A stretch of 64,000 nt of DNA from JBEIHI01 sp964655245 (GCA_964655245.1 CAZZLQ010000002.1:1-64000), one strand, 5' to 3'. Positions 35,029-44,438 are shown, numbered from the stretch's first letter. The notes: generated by a model from the letters alone, not told the origin. A program made the numbers and translations.

Positions 35029-37431
35029 CTAAATATCCAAATTCCTTACACGAAGAGCGTTGGCTTCAATAAACTGTCGTCGATCCTCTACCTCATCTCC
35101 CATGAGGGTGGTGAACAAGGCATCCGCCTGCACCGCATCATCCACATTCACCTTAAGCAAAGTTCGTTTCTCAGGATTCATGGTCGTCTCCCAGAGCTGG
35201 TCTGGGTTCATTTCTCCCAAGCCTTTGTAGCGCTGGATGTAGATCCCTTTTTCAGCTCTCGATCTTACCGCGCGCGATACATCTTGAGGGCTTGCCATTG
35301 CAGTAGAGGTTTCCTCACCATCGAGTTGAGCTGGAAACTCTCCAAATCCTGCCACCTCTTTTGCCTGTTCAAACAACTTCGAGAGATCGCCCCCAGTTAG
35401 AGCTGACTTCTCCACCTGAAACTCGCGCTCATATCCCGCCTCAAAACATTTCACAGAGACAGCATCACCGCTGAGGGACACCGTATACATTTTCTTCAGC
35501 ACAGCCTCGCTGAGCTCTTTTTGCAAGTTGGTCCAGAAGTCTGCTTTTCCAAAGATAGATATGTCTCGGGCTAAATGAATCAACGCAGTGGCAAGAAAAT
35601 CCGTATCAAACCGTTGATTGAGTTTTGCCACTCCATTGAGAAAGTGAGTGGCCTTTTTGACATACTCTTTAAATTTTTCGCTCTTAATAGAGGCTCCGCC
35701 TTTAAACTTCAGGCTAAGGCCCTCGACTCCTTCGTCGAGCAGAAAGCTCGACATCGCCTCTTCGTCCTTGAAGTACATTTCCTTTTTCCCTTTTTTGATT
35801 CGATAAAGGGGTGGCTGAGCGATATACAAATGTCCGTTCTCAATAATCTGAGACATCTTTCGATAAAAGAACGTCAAGAGGAGCGTTCGAATGTGCGATC
35901 CATCATGATCCGCATCCGTCATCAAAACTATCTTGTGATAGCGGAGCTTATCGACTGCAAAATCTTCATCACCAATACCGGTGCCCATGGCCGTGATCAG
36001 AGTTTTGATATCGTCGTGGCCCAACATTTTGTCCAAACGCGCCCGCTCAACGTTCAGAATTTTTCCCTTCAAAGGCAAAATGGCTTGGTACATTCGGTTT
36101 CGACCAAGCTTGGCCGACCCACCGGCGGAGTCTCCCTCAACGATATAGAGCTCGCACAGCGCTGGGTCTCTCTCCTGGCAATCCGCCAGCTTTCCTGGAA
36201 GACCTTGAAAATCCAACGCGGATTTTCTTCTCGCTAACTCGTGAGCCCGCTTAGCAGCCTCTCGAGCTACTGCGGCATCAACGATCTTCTGAACGATCTT
36301 CTTCGCAATTCCTGGATTTTCATCCATGAAGTATTTGAGATATTCGTGAGTTGCTGACTGAACGATCCCCTTCACTTCTGAATTGCCGAGCTTCGTCTTG
36401 GTCTGACCCTCAAATTGAGGATTAGGAATCTTGACTGAAATGATCGCACAAAGACCCTCTTTGCAGTCGTCTCCGGAAAGCGTCAGTTTGGAATCTTTGA
36501 TCAAATTGTTTGCTGAAGCGTAGGTATTGATCGCTCGCGTGATTGCAGATCGAAACCCGAGCAAGTGCGTTCCGCCCTCGTGAGTGTTGATGTTGTTGCA
36601 ATAACTAAAGACGGTCTCCGCATAAGTCGTATTGTACTGAAATGCGACTTCAACAATACATTTTTCCTTCTCTGTCTTGAAGGAAACAATGTCGTGGAGA
36701 GTCTGCTTCTTGTTGTTCAAAAACTCAACGAAGGACTTCACTCCGCCTTCATAAATATATTCTGTTTTCTTCCCTGCGCCTTCGTCTTCAAAAATAATCT
36801 TCACACCGGGATTGAGGAACGCAAGCTCCCGAAATCGAAGCGCTAGTGTGTCGTAGTTAAATTCGAGGGTTTCAAAAATTTCTCCGTCAGGCCAAAAGCG
36901 AATCGTGGTTCCGCGTCTTGAGGACGCACCCATAGACTCAACAGGTGTTATTGGCTTTCCTTGAGAATACTTCTGCTCAAAAACTTTTCCCTCGCGCTCA
37001 ATCTTCAAATGCAAAAGTTTGGACAAAGCATTAACGCAAGAAACCCCGACCCCGTGCAAGCCGCCAGAAACTTTGTAGGCACCTTCCTCAAATTTTCCGC
37101 CAGCGTGAAGCACAGTCATGACGACTTCGGCGGCGTCCTTACCCTTCATTGTCGGATGCGGTCCAACAGGAATACCCCGACCATTATCGGAAACAGTGAT
37201 TGAACCGTCTTTGTGCAAGATCACGTTGATGGTATTGCAATAACCCGCCATCGCTTCATCGATTGAGTTGTCGACGACTTCGTAGACAAGATGATGAAGA
37301 CCCTGTTCACCGGTAGAGCCGATGTACATGGCAGGCCTTTTTCGAACAGCCTCTAGGCCTTCAAGAACTTTAATATCTCCAGCGCCGTAGCTTGCTGATG
37401 GGTCCTGCTTTTTTGCGAGATTTTCATCCAT
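35029..37431 (-). CDS. gyrB: DNA gyrase subunit B
   Basis: The 800-residue ATPase subunit has the GHKL fold (VVDNSIDEAMAGYC, DNGRGIPVG, GGLHGVGVSCVNAL) and the TOPRIM motifs EGDSAGGSAK and DADHDGSHIRTLLLTFFYR. The start ATG at 37431 has GAGGG upstream. A TTG at 37443 would add four residues with no better RBS. It sits between recF and gyrA in the usual order. Confidence 0.96.
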   Translation of the reverse strand: MDENLAKKQDPSASYGAGDIKVLEGLEAVRKRPAMYIGSTGEQGLHHLVYEVVDNSIDEAMAGYCNTINVILHKDGSITVSDNGRGIPVGPHPTMKGKDAAEVVMTVLHAGGKFEEGAYKVSGGLHGVGVSCVNALSKLLHLKIEREGKVFEQKYSQGKPITPVESMGASSRRGTTIRFWPDGEIFETLEFNYDTLALRFRELAFLNPGVKIIFEDEGAGKKTEYIYEGGVKSFVEFLNNKKQTLHDIVSFKTEKEKCIVEVAFQYNTTYAETVFSYCNNINTHEGGTHLLGFRSAITRAINTYASANNLIKDSKLTLSGDDCKEGLCAIISVKIPNPQFEGQTKTKLGNSEVKGIVQSATHEYLKYFMDENPGIAKKIVQKIVDAAVAREAAKRAHELARRKSALDFQGLPGKLADCQERDPALCELYIVEGDSAGGSAKLGRNRMYQAILPLKGKILNVERARLDKMLGHDDIKTLITAMGTGIGDEDFAVDKLRYHKIVLMTDADHDGSHIRTLLLTFFYRKMSQIIENGHLYIAQPPLYRIKKGKKEMYFKDEEAMSSFLLDEGVEGLSLKFKGGASIKSEKFKEYVKKATHFLNGVAKLNQRFDTDFLATALIHLARDISIFGKADFWTNLQKELSEAVLKKMYTVSLSGDAVSVKCFEAGYEREFQVEKSALTGGDLSKLFEQAKEVAGFGEFPAQLDGEETSTAMASPQDVSRAVRSRAEKGIYIQRYKGLGEMNPDQLWETTMNPEKRTLLKVNVDDAVQADALFTTLMGDEVEDRRQFIEANALRVRNLDI

Positions 37432-37462
37432 AATAACCCTCAAAACCTATCGATCTTGGGGG

Positions 37463-38605
37463 TTATGGGCAAGCCTCCAGATGGGGCGAATCGATGGTTT
37501 TTTCCGCTAAATCAATCACTTTAAAACCCTGAAACTGAGAGTGAAGAGCCTTCACTTTGCTGATCTCAGCGGTCGTTACAAACAACTGTCCTGGATAGTT
37601 CGAAAGATAGGTCACCAGAGCTTGAACCCGAGCATCGTCCAACTCAGAAATGATGTCATCCAAGAGCAAGATCGGGGTAAACGTTCGGAACTTTTTGGTC
37701 AGCTCGAGCTGTGCCACTTTGAGAGCAATCACAAGCCCCCTGATCTGTCCTTGGCTGCCGTATGTTCGAGCCTCCATATCCTGAATGAAAAAGCTCATAT
37801 CGTCTTTGTGTGGACCTACCAGACTGTGTCCTGAAGCTATCTCTGCCTCAGCGTACCGATTCAGTTTATCCACAAGTAGCCTTTCGATTTCCTGTGCATC
37901 GAGACCTCGCGGAGAGCCTTCCAGCCGGTGTTCATACTGCGTTCTGACGAACTCCCGGACACCAAACAGACTTTGATAGATCGACCCTAAGGACTCATTG
38001 AGAATATCAATCGTATCCGCCCTCTCGCGATAAATCGGAACTGCTGATTCAATCAATCCCTCAGTCCAGGGCACGAGCGAATCAAGAGGGGCTTTTCTAT
38101 CCTTTAGCATCTTGAGGAGCAAATTTCGCTGCTTCAAAATCTTCTCGTACTTTTTAAGAACCAAAGCAAAAGAAGGATTGAGTGAAACACACAGCTCATT
38201 CAAAAAGTCTCTGCGCGCCTCTGGCCCTGATTTAATCAAGGACAGATCATCCGGGGAAAATGTCACACTCCCCCCGATCAATGGATATCGTGCTTTGGAG
38301 GTGACTGCCTTTCCATCAATCTCGAGTCGCTTTCGGCTATCTTCCATGGAAATCAAGACTCGAGAAGCTGTCGGTTTTTCGAGCTCGGCTGCCACTGACG
38401 CTTGAGAAAATGAATTCTGAACCAGTTCGTTTGATCGAGCAGACCGAAAGCTCTTAAGCTGAGTTAACAGACTGAGTGCTTCTAGAATTGAGGTCTTACC
38501 CACTGCATTAGGACCAACGACAACATTCAATTGAGGATGAAAATCACGAATAGAAAAATAAGAAAACTTTCTAAACTGAATCAGTTTGAGAGAAGAGACA
38601 CGAAT
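37463..38605 (-). CDS. recF: DNA replication/repair protein RecF, apparent ATT start
   Basis: RecF is an SMC-like ATPase that helps load RecA at gaps. Walker A GPNAVGKTS and the late signature RSQGQ-like YGSQGQIRGLVIALK with LLLDDIISELD (Walker B) are present. A usual-length RecF (~360-375) needs ~38 residues before Walker A. The frame upstream reads RVSSLKLIQFRKFSYFSI, the expected RecF opening, back to a stop at 38618-38620. The only start with an RBS in that stretch is ATT at 38605, six bases after AAGGAG. No in-frame ATG, GTG or TTG occurs until TTG at 38530, which lies five residues before GPNAVGKT and would cut off the first strand. From ATT the protein is 380 residues. Confidence 0.85.
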   Translation of the reverse strand: MRVSSLKLIQFRKFSYFSIRDFHPQLNVVVGPNAVGKTSILEALSLLTQLKSFRSARSNELVQNSFSQASVAAELEKPTASRVLISMEDSRKRLEIDGKAVTSKARYPLIGGSVTFSPDDLSLIKSGPEARRDFLNELCVSLNPSFALVLKKYEKILKQRNLLLKMLKDRKAPLDSLVPWTEGLIESAVPIYRERADTIDILNESLGSIYQSLFGVREFVRTQYEHRLEGSPRGLDAQEIERLLVDKLNRYAEAEIASGHSLVGPHKDDMSFFIQDMEARTYGSQGQIRGLVIALKVAQLELTKKFRTFTPILLLDDIISELDDARVQALVTYLSNYPGQLFVTTAEISKVKALHSQFQGFKVIDLAEKTIDSPHLEACP

Positions 38606-38617
38606 AAAAGTCTCCTT
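38603..38617 (-). promoter_or_regulatory. recF ribosome binding site and AUU start codon
   Basis: On the minus strand, AAGGAG (38617-38612), a 6-base spacer and ATT (38605-38603) lie just after the dnaN stop (38627-38625). The spacing is optimal. AUU starts are known from infC and pcnB, where they lower or regulate initiation through IF3. Here the same kind of control over recF is inferred. Confidence 0.65.
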
Positions 38618-38624
38618 CTAAATC

Positions 38625-39788
38625 CTAGTAGGTAGCTTCATTACCAAGCTGCATCGGCATGACAATATTGAGAGATCCGTCGAATTCCTTCCCTCGAATC
38701 AAACTCGGTGACAATACATCACTCAACTCGAGAACGACCTCATCTTGCTGTTGAAGCGCATTCAAAACATCCATGAAATATCCAGCATTAAAACCGATAT
38801 CCAGTTGATCTCCGCCGTAGTCGATTTCGACATCTTCGCGCGCTTCTCCAAGCTTGGGATTACTTGAAGAAAGTCTGAGTTTATCTTTTTCAAAGGTAAA
38901 CTTCACTGACCGTGAATGCTCTGCAGTGAGGATAGAAATTCGCTTCAATGAATTGAGGAGCTGGTCTCTATTGACCACAATTCGACGGTCATTATTCTTC
39001 GGAATAACCGGCGTGTAATCAGGAAACTCTCCATCAAGAAGTCTCATAAACAACATCGTTTGTTTATCTTCGTTCCAGAAAACAACATTGTTCTCGATGA
39101 AACAGCATCCGATTTTTTCACAATCCGACAAAACTCTCTTTAACTCTGAGAGACCTTTTCGAGGAAGAATGACACCTTTCTCGAGATTAATCTTTTCAAG
39201 GCCTTTAATCTCCTGGTCCATCATTGATAGACGATGCCCATCCGTTGCTACCATTCGCAGATGAACTTTCCCATTCGACTTCACTTGTTCAAAGAAAACA
39301 CCGCTTAAATCATATCGAGTTTGGTCATTTGAAACCGCGAAAATGGTGTGATCAATCATTTGAACCAGACCGGACTTCGGCAAGTAAAATGACTTATCAG
39401 AGCTCGCCTGAGGTAACTGAGGAAACTCATCTGAATCCTGACCAACCAATTTAAATAAACTTTTTCCAGCAGTTAACTCGACCCAGAAATTCTCAAACAC
39501 CTTCCACTTCACCATGGTGCCTGCTGGGAGTTCTTTCACGATCTCATACAGACTCTTCGCCGGAATAGTGATTCGGCACTGCTGAGAGACCTGTGCTGGA
39601 TAGTCTGTTCGAATACCCACTTCCAAATCAGTGGCTGAAAAAACAATCTTATCGTCGTGAGCCTCTAACAATATGTGACTCAGAATCGGAATCGTATTTT
39701 TTCGATCAACGATCGATTGAACACGCTGAAGTGCTTTTAAAAGTACTTCCTGATCAACTTCAAATGCACCGATCTGCTTGTTAGTCAT
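38625..39788 (-). CDS. dnaN: DNA polymerase III beta sliding clamp
   Basis: From ATG at 39788 the product is 387 residues (family ~366-380). Three DnaN domains are visible: VDQEVLLKALQRVQSIVDRK at the start, the central RYDLSGVFFEQ and VATDGHRLSM, and the C-terminal end LIRGKEFDGSLNIVMPMQLG. AGGGA precedes the ATG. An upstream start at 39866 adds 26 residues without family match. It is downstream of dnaA across oriC, on the same strand. Confidence 0.95.
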   Translation of the reverse strand: MTNKQIGAFEVDQEVLLKALQRVQSIVDRKNTIPILSHILLEAHDDKIVFSATDLEVGIRTDYPAQVSQQCRITIPAKSLYEIVKELPAGTMVKWKVFENFWVELTAGKSLFKLVGQDSDEFPQLPQASSDKSFYLPKSGLVQMIDHTIFAVSNDQTRYDLSGVFFEQVKSNGKVHLRMVATDGHRLSMMDQEIKGLEKINLEKGVILPRKGLSELKRVLSDCEKIGCCFIENNVVFWNEDKQTMLFMRLLDGEFPDYTPVIPKNNDRRIVVNRDQLLNSLKRISILTAEHSRSVKFTFEKDKLRLSSSNPKLGEAREDVEIDYGGDQLDIGFNAGYFMDVLNALQQQDEVVLELSDVLSPSLIRGKEFDGSLNIVMPMQLGNEATY

Positions 39789-39912
39789 AAAATCCCTAAA
39801 CCAGGGGCTAGCTAAAGCTCCTTCGATTTCTTTGTAAACGCCTTTTTTCAGTCGAAAGTTGAACAATCTTCATTGAAAAAAATTGAAAAGATGGCATTTT
39901 AGGAGCTCCTAA

Positions 39913-39988
39913 GGGCCTGTAGCTCAGCTGGGAGAGCGCCACAATGGCATTGTGGAGGTCATCGGTTCGATCCCGATCAGGTCCACCA
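39913..39988 (+). tRNA. tRNA-Ala (anticodon GGC)
   Basis: The 76-base gene folds as a cloverleaf. The acceptor GGGCCTG pairs with CAGGTCC, giving the G3:U70 pair that marks alanine tRNAs. The D-arm is GCTC-AGCTGGGA-GAGC. The anticodon stem is CCACA/TGTGG with loop ATGGCAT (anticodon GGC). The T-arm contains GGTTCGATCC. The 3' CCA is encoded. It lies on the opposite strand to dnaN and dnaA, at the oriC edge. Confidence 0.95.
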
Positions 39989-40490
39989 CTTTATCAACAG
40001 CCACTACTTCTAAAATTTAAAAAAACCTTCCTCCTTCGTCGTAGTAGGCGCCACTTTTCTGTTCATAAGATGTAAATATATGAAATTATTAGTTTTTTGT
40101 GAGGCCCCCCATGTTGATAGATCGTGTGTAGTTTCATGAGAAGGATGGTTCATCCACAGGTAGCCTTGTCCATAAACAGCGATGAACAATGAATACACAC
40201 CCCTCTGTTGAAATGTCTGGAGCTATCAACAAGAAGATTTTCGCGGCAGCAATCTTATGTCGATTAAATAAACAAAGTTTGAAGTCTTATGTAAAAACCT
40301 GTGCATAACTTTTCGTCAAATTAAAAAAAATCAATAATATCAAGTGCATATAACTTGAAAAGCCTGTGCATAAACCTGTGCATAAACCTGTTGATGGAGT
40401 TGTGTATAAATGCAGTGCGGCACAGAATGAGGAGTTAGAAACACTTTGTGCACAGGTCATTGAACAGCGCGTCAAACGAGAACTTAATAT
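39989..40490. other. oriC: chromosome replication origin with DnaA-box array
   Basis: This 502-base gap without genes separates dnaA and dnaN. It has DnaA boxes in one orientation: TGTGCATAA at 40300-40308, 40365-40373 and 40377-40385, and TGTGTATAA at 40401-40409. Weaker matches are TGTGCACAG at 40447 and TTATCAACA-type sites at 39991, 40112 (reverse) and 40223. An AT-rich tract at 40321-40340 (TTAAAAAAAATCAATAATAT) lies among them and is the best unwinding-element candidate. Two boxes at 40365 and 40377 are 12 bases apart in direct repeats. Origin function is inferred from these sites and from the dnaA-dnaN position. Confidence 0.88.
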
Positions 40491-41933
40491 TTAGACTTGT
40501 TGGAAGAATGCTTCGAGTCGATGAAGCCCATCTTTTAACATGGGCTCTGAGGACTTTGTCTTGTCAATCTTTCGAATGGCATGAAGGACCGTGGTATGAT
40601 TTTTACCACCAAACAAAGTGCCAATGTCGGGCAGTGAAAGGTGAGTATACTTTCTGCACAGATACATAGCTAGTTGGCGAGGAATTGCCAGCTGTCGATT
40701 TTTTCTCTCCGATTTCAAATCGGCGACAGAGATTTGAAACTCTTTTGCCACCAAACGCAGAATTTCTTCGGGATCTCGTTGGAAACCACCATCCATGTCG
40801 GGCAGATCATGCTGCAAAACTTTTTTGCAGAGATCTAAATTAATCTCTGAACCCGTAAGAGACGCATAAGCGCTTAGCTTGATGAGAGCGCCCTCCAGCT
40901 CTCGAATGTTCGCTCGGTACATTCGAGCGAGAAAAAAGGCGACATCATTTGAGATCTCTATACCATCCATCTCAGCCTTTTTGATGACAATGGCTACCCT
41001 CGTCTCCATTTCGGGGGCCTTGATATCGACGATCAATCCCATCTCAAATCGGCTTCGCAAGCGGTCTTCAAGGCCTTCAATCTGTGTCGGAGGGCGATCA
41101 GAAGAAAGAACAATTTGTTTTTGATGCTCATAGAGAGAGTTAAAAGTGTGAAAGAACTCCTCCTGCACCCGCTCTTTTCCAGAGATAAACTGAATGTCGT
41201 CGATCACCAAGACATCGCAATTTTTTCGGTAGCGCTCTCTGAACTCCTCCATTCGACCAAACCGAATGCTTTCGATCATATGGTTCGTGAATTTTTCAAA
41301 GGTTGTATAGTGAACGCGCGAACCGGGGAACTTTTCTTGAATCTTAAGCCCAATCGCATTCATCAAATGGGTTTTTCCAAGGCCAACATCGCCGTAGATG
41401 AAAAGTGGATTGTATTGTCGTCCCGGGGCTTCGGCGGCAGCAAAACAAGCGGCGTGCGCAAACTGGTTGCTTGCTCCCACGACAAACGTTTCGAAACCAT
41501 ACTTGGGATTGAGCTGACTGGTCCCCGTGGGGGCCTTTAAAGCCGGAGATTTGAGGCCAGGGGCGTTTTGAATTGAGCGCTTAGCCATTTCCTCAACTGT
41601 GACCGAGGTTCGGGGTTTGGCCGTCTCGGTCGTAAACAAATCCGGTGCTACAACGAACTCCAGCTTAAATCGAGCCTGAGAGGCCTCATCAAAGATCTCC
41701 TGGATATGATTCGAAAAGTGGTCAAACACCCAATTTCTCAGGAATTTGTCAGAAAAGCCGAGTAGCAGGGTCCGTCCTCGAGAGCCCACCAGCTTGATAC
41801 GAGGCATGAAAGTCTGAAAATACTGAGGCCGCGTCGACTTCTCGATCATGTAAGACGAGGCTTTTTCCCATGCCGATTGCATTTCAGGTGTAACAGGCCC
41901 TGGAGCCTCTTGATTTTCGACAGACTCTTTCAT
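40491..41933 (-). CDS. dnaA: Chromosomal replication initiator DnaA
   Basis: The 480-residue protein has the N-terminal domain, a linker, the AAA+ core (Walker A GDVGLGKTHLMNAIG; Walker B DVLVIDDIQFISGKE; sensor FHTFNSLYEHQKQIVLSSDRPP as separate motifs), and the C-terminal box-binding helix-turn-helix with FGGKNHTTVLHAIRKI. It unwinds oriC, which lies directly after its 3' end. It is divergent from rpmH, with 91 bases between that must hold both promoters. RBS is weak. Confidence 0.96.
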   Translation of the reverse strand: MKESVENQEAPGPVTPEMQSAWEKASSYMIEKSTRPQYFQTFMPRIKLVGSRGRTLLLGFSDKFLRNWVFDHFSNHIQEIFDEASQARFKLEFVVAPDLFTTETAKPRTSVTVEEMAKRSIQNAPGLKSPALKAPTGTSQLNPKYGFETFVVGASNQFAHAACFAAAEAPGRQYNPLFIYGDVGLGKTHLMNAIGLKIQEKFPGSRVHYTTFEKFTNHMIESIRFGRMEEFRERYRKNCDVLVIDDIQFISGKERVQEEFFHTFNSLYEHQKQIVLSSDRPPTQIEGLEDRLRSRFEMGLIVDIKAPEMETRVAIVIKKAEMDGIEISNDVAFFLARMYRANIRELEGALIKLSAYASLTGSEINLDLCKKVLQHDLPDMDGGFQRDPEEILRLVAKEFQISVADLKSERKNRQLAIPRQLAMYLCRKYTHLSLPDIGTLFGGKNHTTVLHAIRKIDKTKSSEPMLKDGLHRLEAFFQQV

Positions 41934-42024
41934 ACAACGTGTGCTTGGAAAGTTTACCTCGCGACTCCCTAGATAAAGGTTGATGAGGGTCTCGGGTCAA
42001 ACTTTTTTTGGAGTATAAAAGAAG

Positions 42025-42174
42025 ATGAAAAGAACATACAGCCCAAGCAAAACCCGTCGCAAACGGACTCACGGATTTCTCACGCGCATGGAGACCCCTG
42101 GTGGTCGACGGGCACTGAGCCGCCGAAGAACAAAGGGTCGTAAGCGACTGACGGTCTCTGTGTACAAAAAGTAG
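42025..42174 (+). CDS. rpmH: 50S ribosomal protein L34
   Basis: A 49-residue, Arg/Lys-rich protein begins MKRTYSPSKTRRKRTHGFLT and contains GGRRALSRRRTKGRKRL, the standard L34 sequence. It is the first gene of the plus-strand arm and lies in the usual place divergent from dnaA, with rnpA following 27 bases later. It is too short for many ORF finders. Confidence 0.97.
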   Translation: MKRTYSPSKTRRKRTHGFLTRMETPGGRRALSRRRTKGRKRLTVSVYKK

Positions 42175-42201
42175 TGTAATTTCAAAGCCCTGGGTTTGGC
42201 C

Positions 42202-42543
42202 ATGAGGCTCAGAAAAAAAGATAGACTGCTTAAAAGGTCAGATTTTAAGGCGCTTTTGACCGAAGCGCACGCCGGTCGTCGTGCGCAAAACATCCTCAAA
42301 ATCGGTAGTTTCAGAGTGTATCGAAATCTGCAGGAGACCCCTGCTCGGCTCGGGATTAATGTTGCACGCCGAATTCTAAAGAGCAGCGTGGATCGAAATC
42401 GAGTGAAGCGGTGCTTGAGAGAATTTTTCAGGCTCAATAGAGATCGATTGTCCGGAGATTATTTGTTCAAGCTCGAGCGAGCTCCGCAGTCGCAGTCTTG
42501 CGTAGACCTTACAGCGCCACTGAAGCGACTGTTGAGTGACTAA
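42202..42543 (+). CDS. rnpA: Ribonuclease P protein component
   Basis: From ATG at 42202 this is 113 residues, starting MRLRKKDRLLKRSDF. It has the RNase P protein signature RNRVKRCLREFFRLN and an upstream LGINVARRI. It binds the RNase P RNA for tRNA 5' maturation. A TTG at 42196 is less likely as start. It follows rpmH in the canonical order. Confidence 0.93.
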   Translation: MRLRKKDRLLKRSDFKALLTEAHAGRRAQNILKIGSFRVYRNLQETPARLGINVARRILKSSVDRNRVKRCLREFFRLNRDRLSGDYLFKLERAPQSQSCVDLTAPLKRLLSD

Positions 42544-42560
42544 ATATATAGAGGCGTTGA

Positions 42561-42797
42561 ATGATCAATCTGGTCTTGTTGCAGTGCGTTAAAATTTATC
42601 AAGCTCTTTCAATGGTGATTCACTCGGTAGCAGGTCTCATCGGGGTAGACACCCAGTGTAAGTTTCCCGAATCGTGCTCTCGTTATGCGGTGCGTCAGCT
42701 ATCAGACAAAGATCTTGGATCTTTCCGGGCTGTTCAACGCATAGCGTTAAGGCTATTGATGTGTTCTCCGCTCTACGGACTTTTGGTGAAGGAGTAA
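42561..42797 (+). CDS. yidD: YidD membrane protein insertion efficiency factor
   Basis: This 78-residue protein has the YidD layout: an amphipathic N-terminus and CKFPESCSRYAV. Usual forms read C-R-F-x-P-T-C-S-x-Y-A, so the motif is slightly divergent. LRLLMCSPLYG is near the end. YidD helps YidC insertion. It lies between rnpA and yidC, 6 bases before yidC. Confidence 0.82.
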   Translation: MINLVLLQCVKIYQALSMVIHSVAGLIGVDTQCKFPESCSRYAVRQLSDKDLGSFRAVQRIALRLLMCSPLYGLLVKE

Positions 42798-42803
42798 TTC
42801 AAA

Positions 42804-44438
42804 ATGGATTTCAAAACGATACTGGCTTTTGCGCTGATGATTCTGATCTACATTTTTTTCTTCCAGCCAACAGTTCCTCCGCCACCACCCGCGGCAACTC
42901 AGACCGCGGAGCAAAAAAGTGAGAAGGCTGCTGGAGTTGGTGACACAAAGCAGGAGCGCGCTGCGTCAAAGTTAGATGCGAAAAACGCCGAGCTACAGAA
43001 GAAAAGATTTGTACTGGAAAATCAAAGCCTCTCCGTAAACTTAAATGGTTTAGGCCAAGTTGTTGACTTGAAGCTGAAGAAGTATGAGAAGTCTTTTGGT
43101 TCTGAGGAAAAGGTTGCCTATAGTTTTAGCGAGGCTCCGCTGAATCGAGGTCAGCTTCTTGGGCCATCAGGTGAGCCTAACTGGCAGCTGAAGTCTCAAT
43201 CCCCAAGTGAGCTAACCCTTGTTGCGAGAGCTGGCGATCTCCAGTATGAGCGAGTGATTGCGCTGAGCCCAAGCGATCCGTATGTCCTTGAGGTTAAAGA
43301 GTCGGCACTCAATGTCGCATCTTCGAGCGTTCGTTTGGTTCCTCAACTGAGCCTCTTTCATCCCTTTGAGTATGAGACTCCAAAGCCGGGATTCTGGGCA
43401 ACGCTGATTAAGCCTCAAACAGAGATTCAGTCGATCGTCTTTTACTTGGACGGCGCTTTGAAACGAGTGACTCTGGCTGAGGTGCAGAGCGCGCAAGACA
43501 GGGAGGGTGCGATTCAGTACGGCGGATACACCTCGCGCTACTTCTTCTTGGGAGCGGTTCCATTGGACACTTCAATGACGGGCCTTAGTTTTATGAGACT
43601 ACCCTCAAGAAGCATTTTGTCGTCTTACAAATTCAGCGAAAAACAGCTCCCGCCTCAGGAGAAAACCTCATTTTCCTATCAACTTTATCTGGGACCAAAG
43701 AACCTGAGCTATCTGACCCCTATGGGATCTTCATTGGGGGAGGTTGTTGAGTACGGCTCTTGGATTGGCCCGATTTCGCGCTTCCTTCTTGGCATTCTGA
43801 ATTTTTTCCACGGGCTCATTCCGAACTTCGGGGTGGCAATCATTTTACTCACTCTCTTGGTTAAGTGCCTTTTGTTTCCGCTTGCTTACAAGGCTGCGGT
43901 CTCAGCCCGAAGGCTTCAGGTGATCGCTCCCCGAATGCAGGATATCAAAACCCGATACAAGGACGATAAGTTCCGTATGCAGCAGGAAATGATGGCTCTC
44001 TATAAAACAGAGAAGGTGAACCCGTTCGGCGGCTGCTTGCCACTTCTTCTGCAGTTTCCCATTTTCATCGCGCTTTATCGTCTGTTTTTTGTATCCATTG
44101 AAATGCGGCATACCCCATTCTTCGGCTGGATCAAGGACCTCTCGGCCCATGACCCCTATTTGATCACCCCCATTATCATGGTCGCTCTCATGTGGCTGCA
44201 GCAGAAGATGACCCCCATGCCACCAGCCATGGAGGACAATGAGGCCGTACAGATGCAGCGAGCGATGCTCAAGTGGATGCCACTTATGTTTGGTGGGCTT
44301 ATGCTGTTTCTGCCAGCGGGTCTAAACCTGTACTTTTTGACGAATGCGGGCTTTTCAATCCTTCAGCAAATTTATCTCAACAGGCACCTCGAAATGAAGT
44401 ATCCACTTCCCGCGAGCCCCAAAGCCAAGCTGGCTTAA
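42804..44438 (+). CDS. yidC: Membrane protein insertase YidC
   Basis: The 544-residue protein starts with a TM helix (FKTILAFALMILIYIFFF) and a Pro/Ala-rich linker, then has a periplasmic beta domain. The conserved 60 kDa insertase core begins near residue 330 (FHGLIPNFGVAIILLTLLVK and KVNPFGGCLPLLLQFPIFIAL). It inserts inner-membrane proteins, alone or with Sec. mnmE follows after 15 bases; no jag/KhpB gene sits between. Confidence 0.95.
   Translation: MDFKTILAFALMILIYIFFFQPTVPPPPPAATQTAEQKSEKAAGVGDTKQERAASKLDAKNAELQKKRFVLENQSLSVNLNGLGQVVDLKLKKYEKSFGSEEKVAYSFSEAPLNRGQLLGPSGEPNWQLKSQSPSELTLVARAGDLQYERVIALSPSDPYVLEVKESALNVASSSVRLVPQLSLFHPFEYETPKPGFWATLIKPQTEIQSIVFYLDGALKRVTLAEVQSAQDREGAIQYGGYTSRYFFLGAVPLDTSMTGLSFMRLPSRSILSSYKFSEKQLPPQEKTSFSYQLYLGPKNLSYLTPMGSSLGEVVEYGSWIGPISRFLLGILNFFHGLIPNFGVAIILLTLLVKCLLFPLAYKAAVSARRLQVIAPRMQDIKTRYKDDKFRMQQEMMALYKTEKVNPFGGCLPLLLQFPIFIALYRLFFVSIEMRHTPFFGWIKDLSAHDPYLITPIIMVALMWLQQKMTPMPPAMEDNEAVQMQRAMLKWMPLMFGGLMLFLPAGLNLYFLTNAGFSILQQIYLNRHLEMKYPLPASPKAKLA

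Noticed and set aside
38530..38532. TTG at 38530 as the recF start
   Set aside because: It leaves only a few residues before Walker A and removes the conserved first strand, and no RBS lies in front of it.
38595..38602. GTG two bases after the recF ATT
   Set aside because: That frame stops after six codons, so it can be the recF start only if an indel is present.
39989..40080. Hairpin after tRNA-Ala as a terminator
   Set aside because: The arms are imperfect with a long loop and no clear U-run, so it was not listed.
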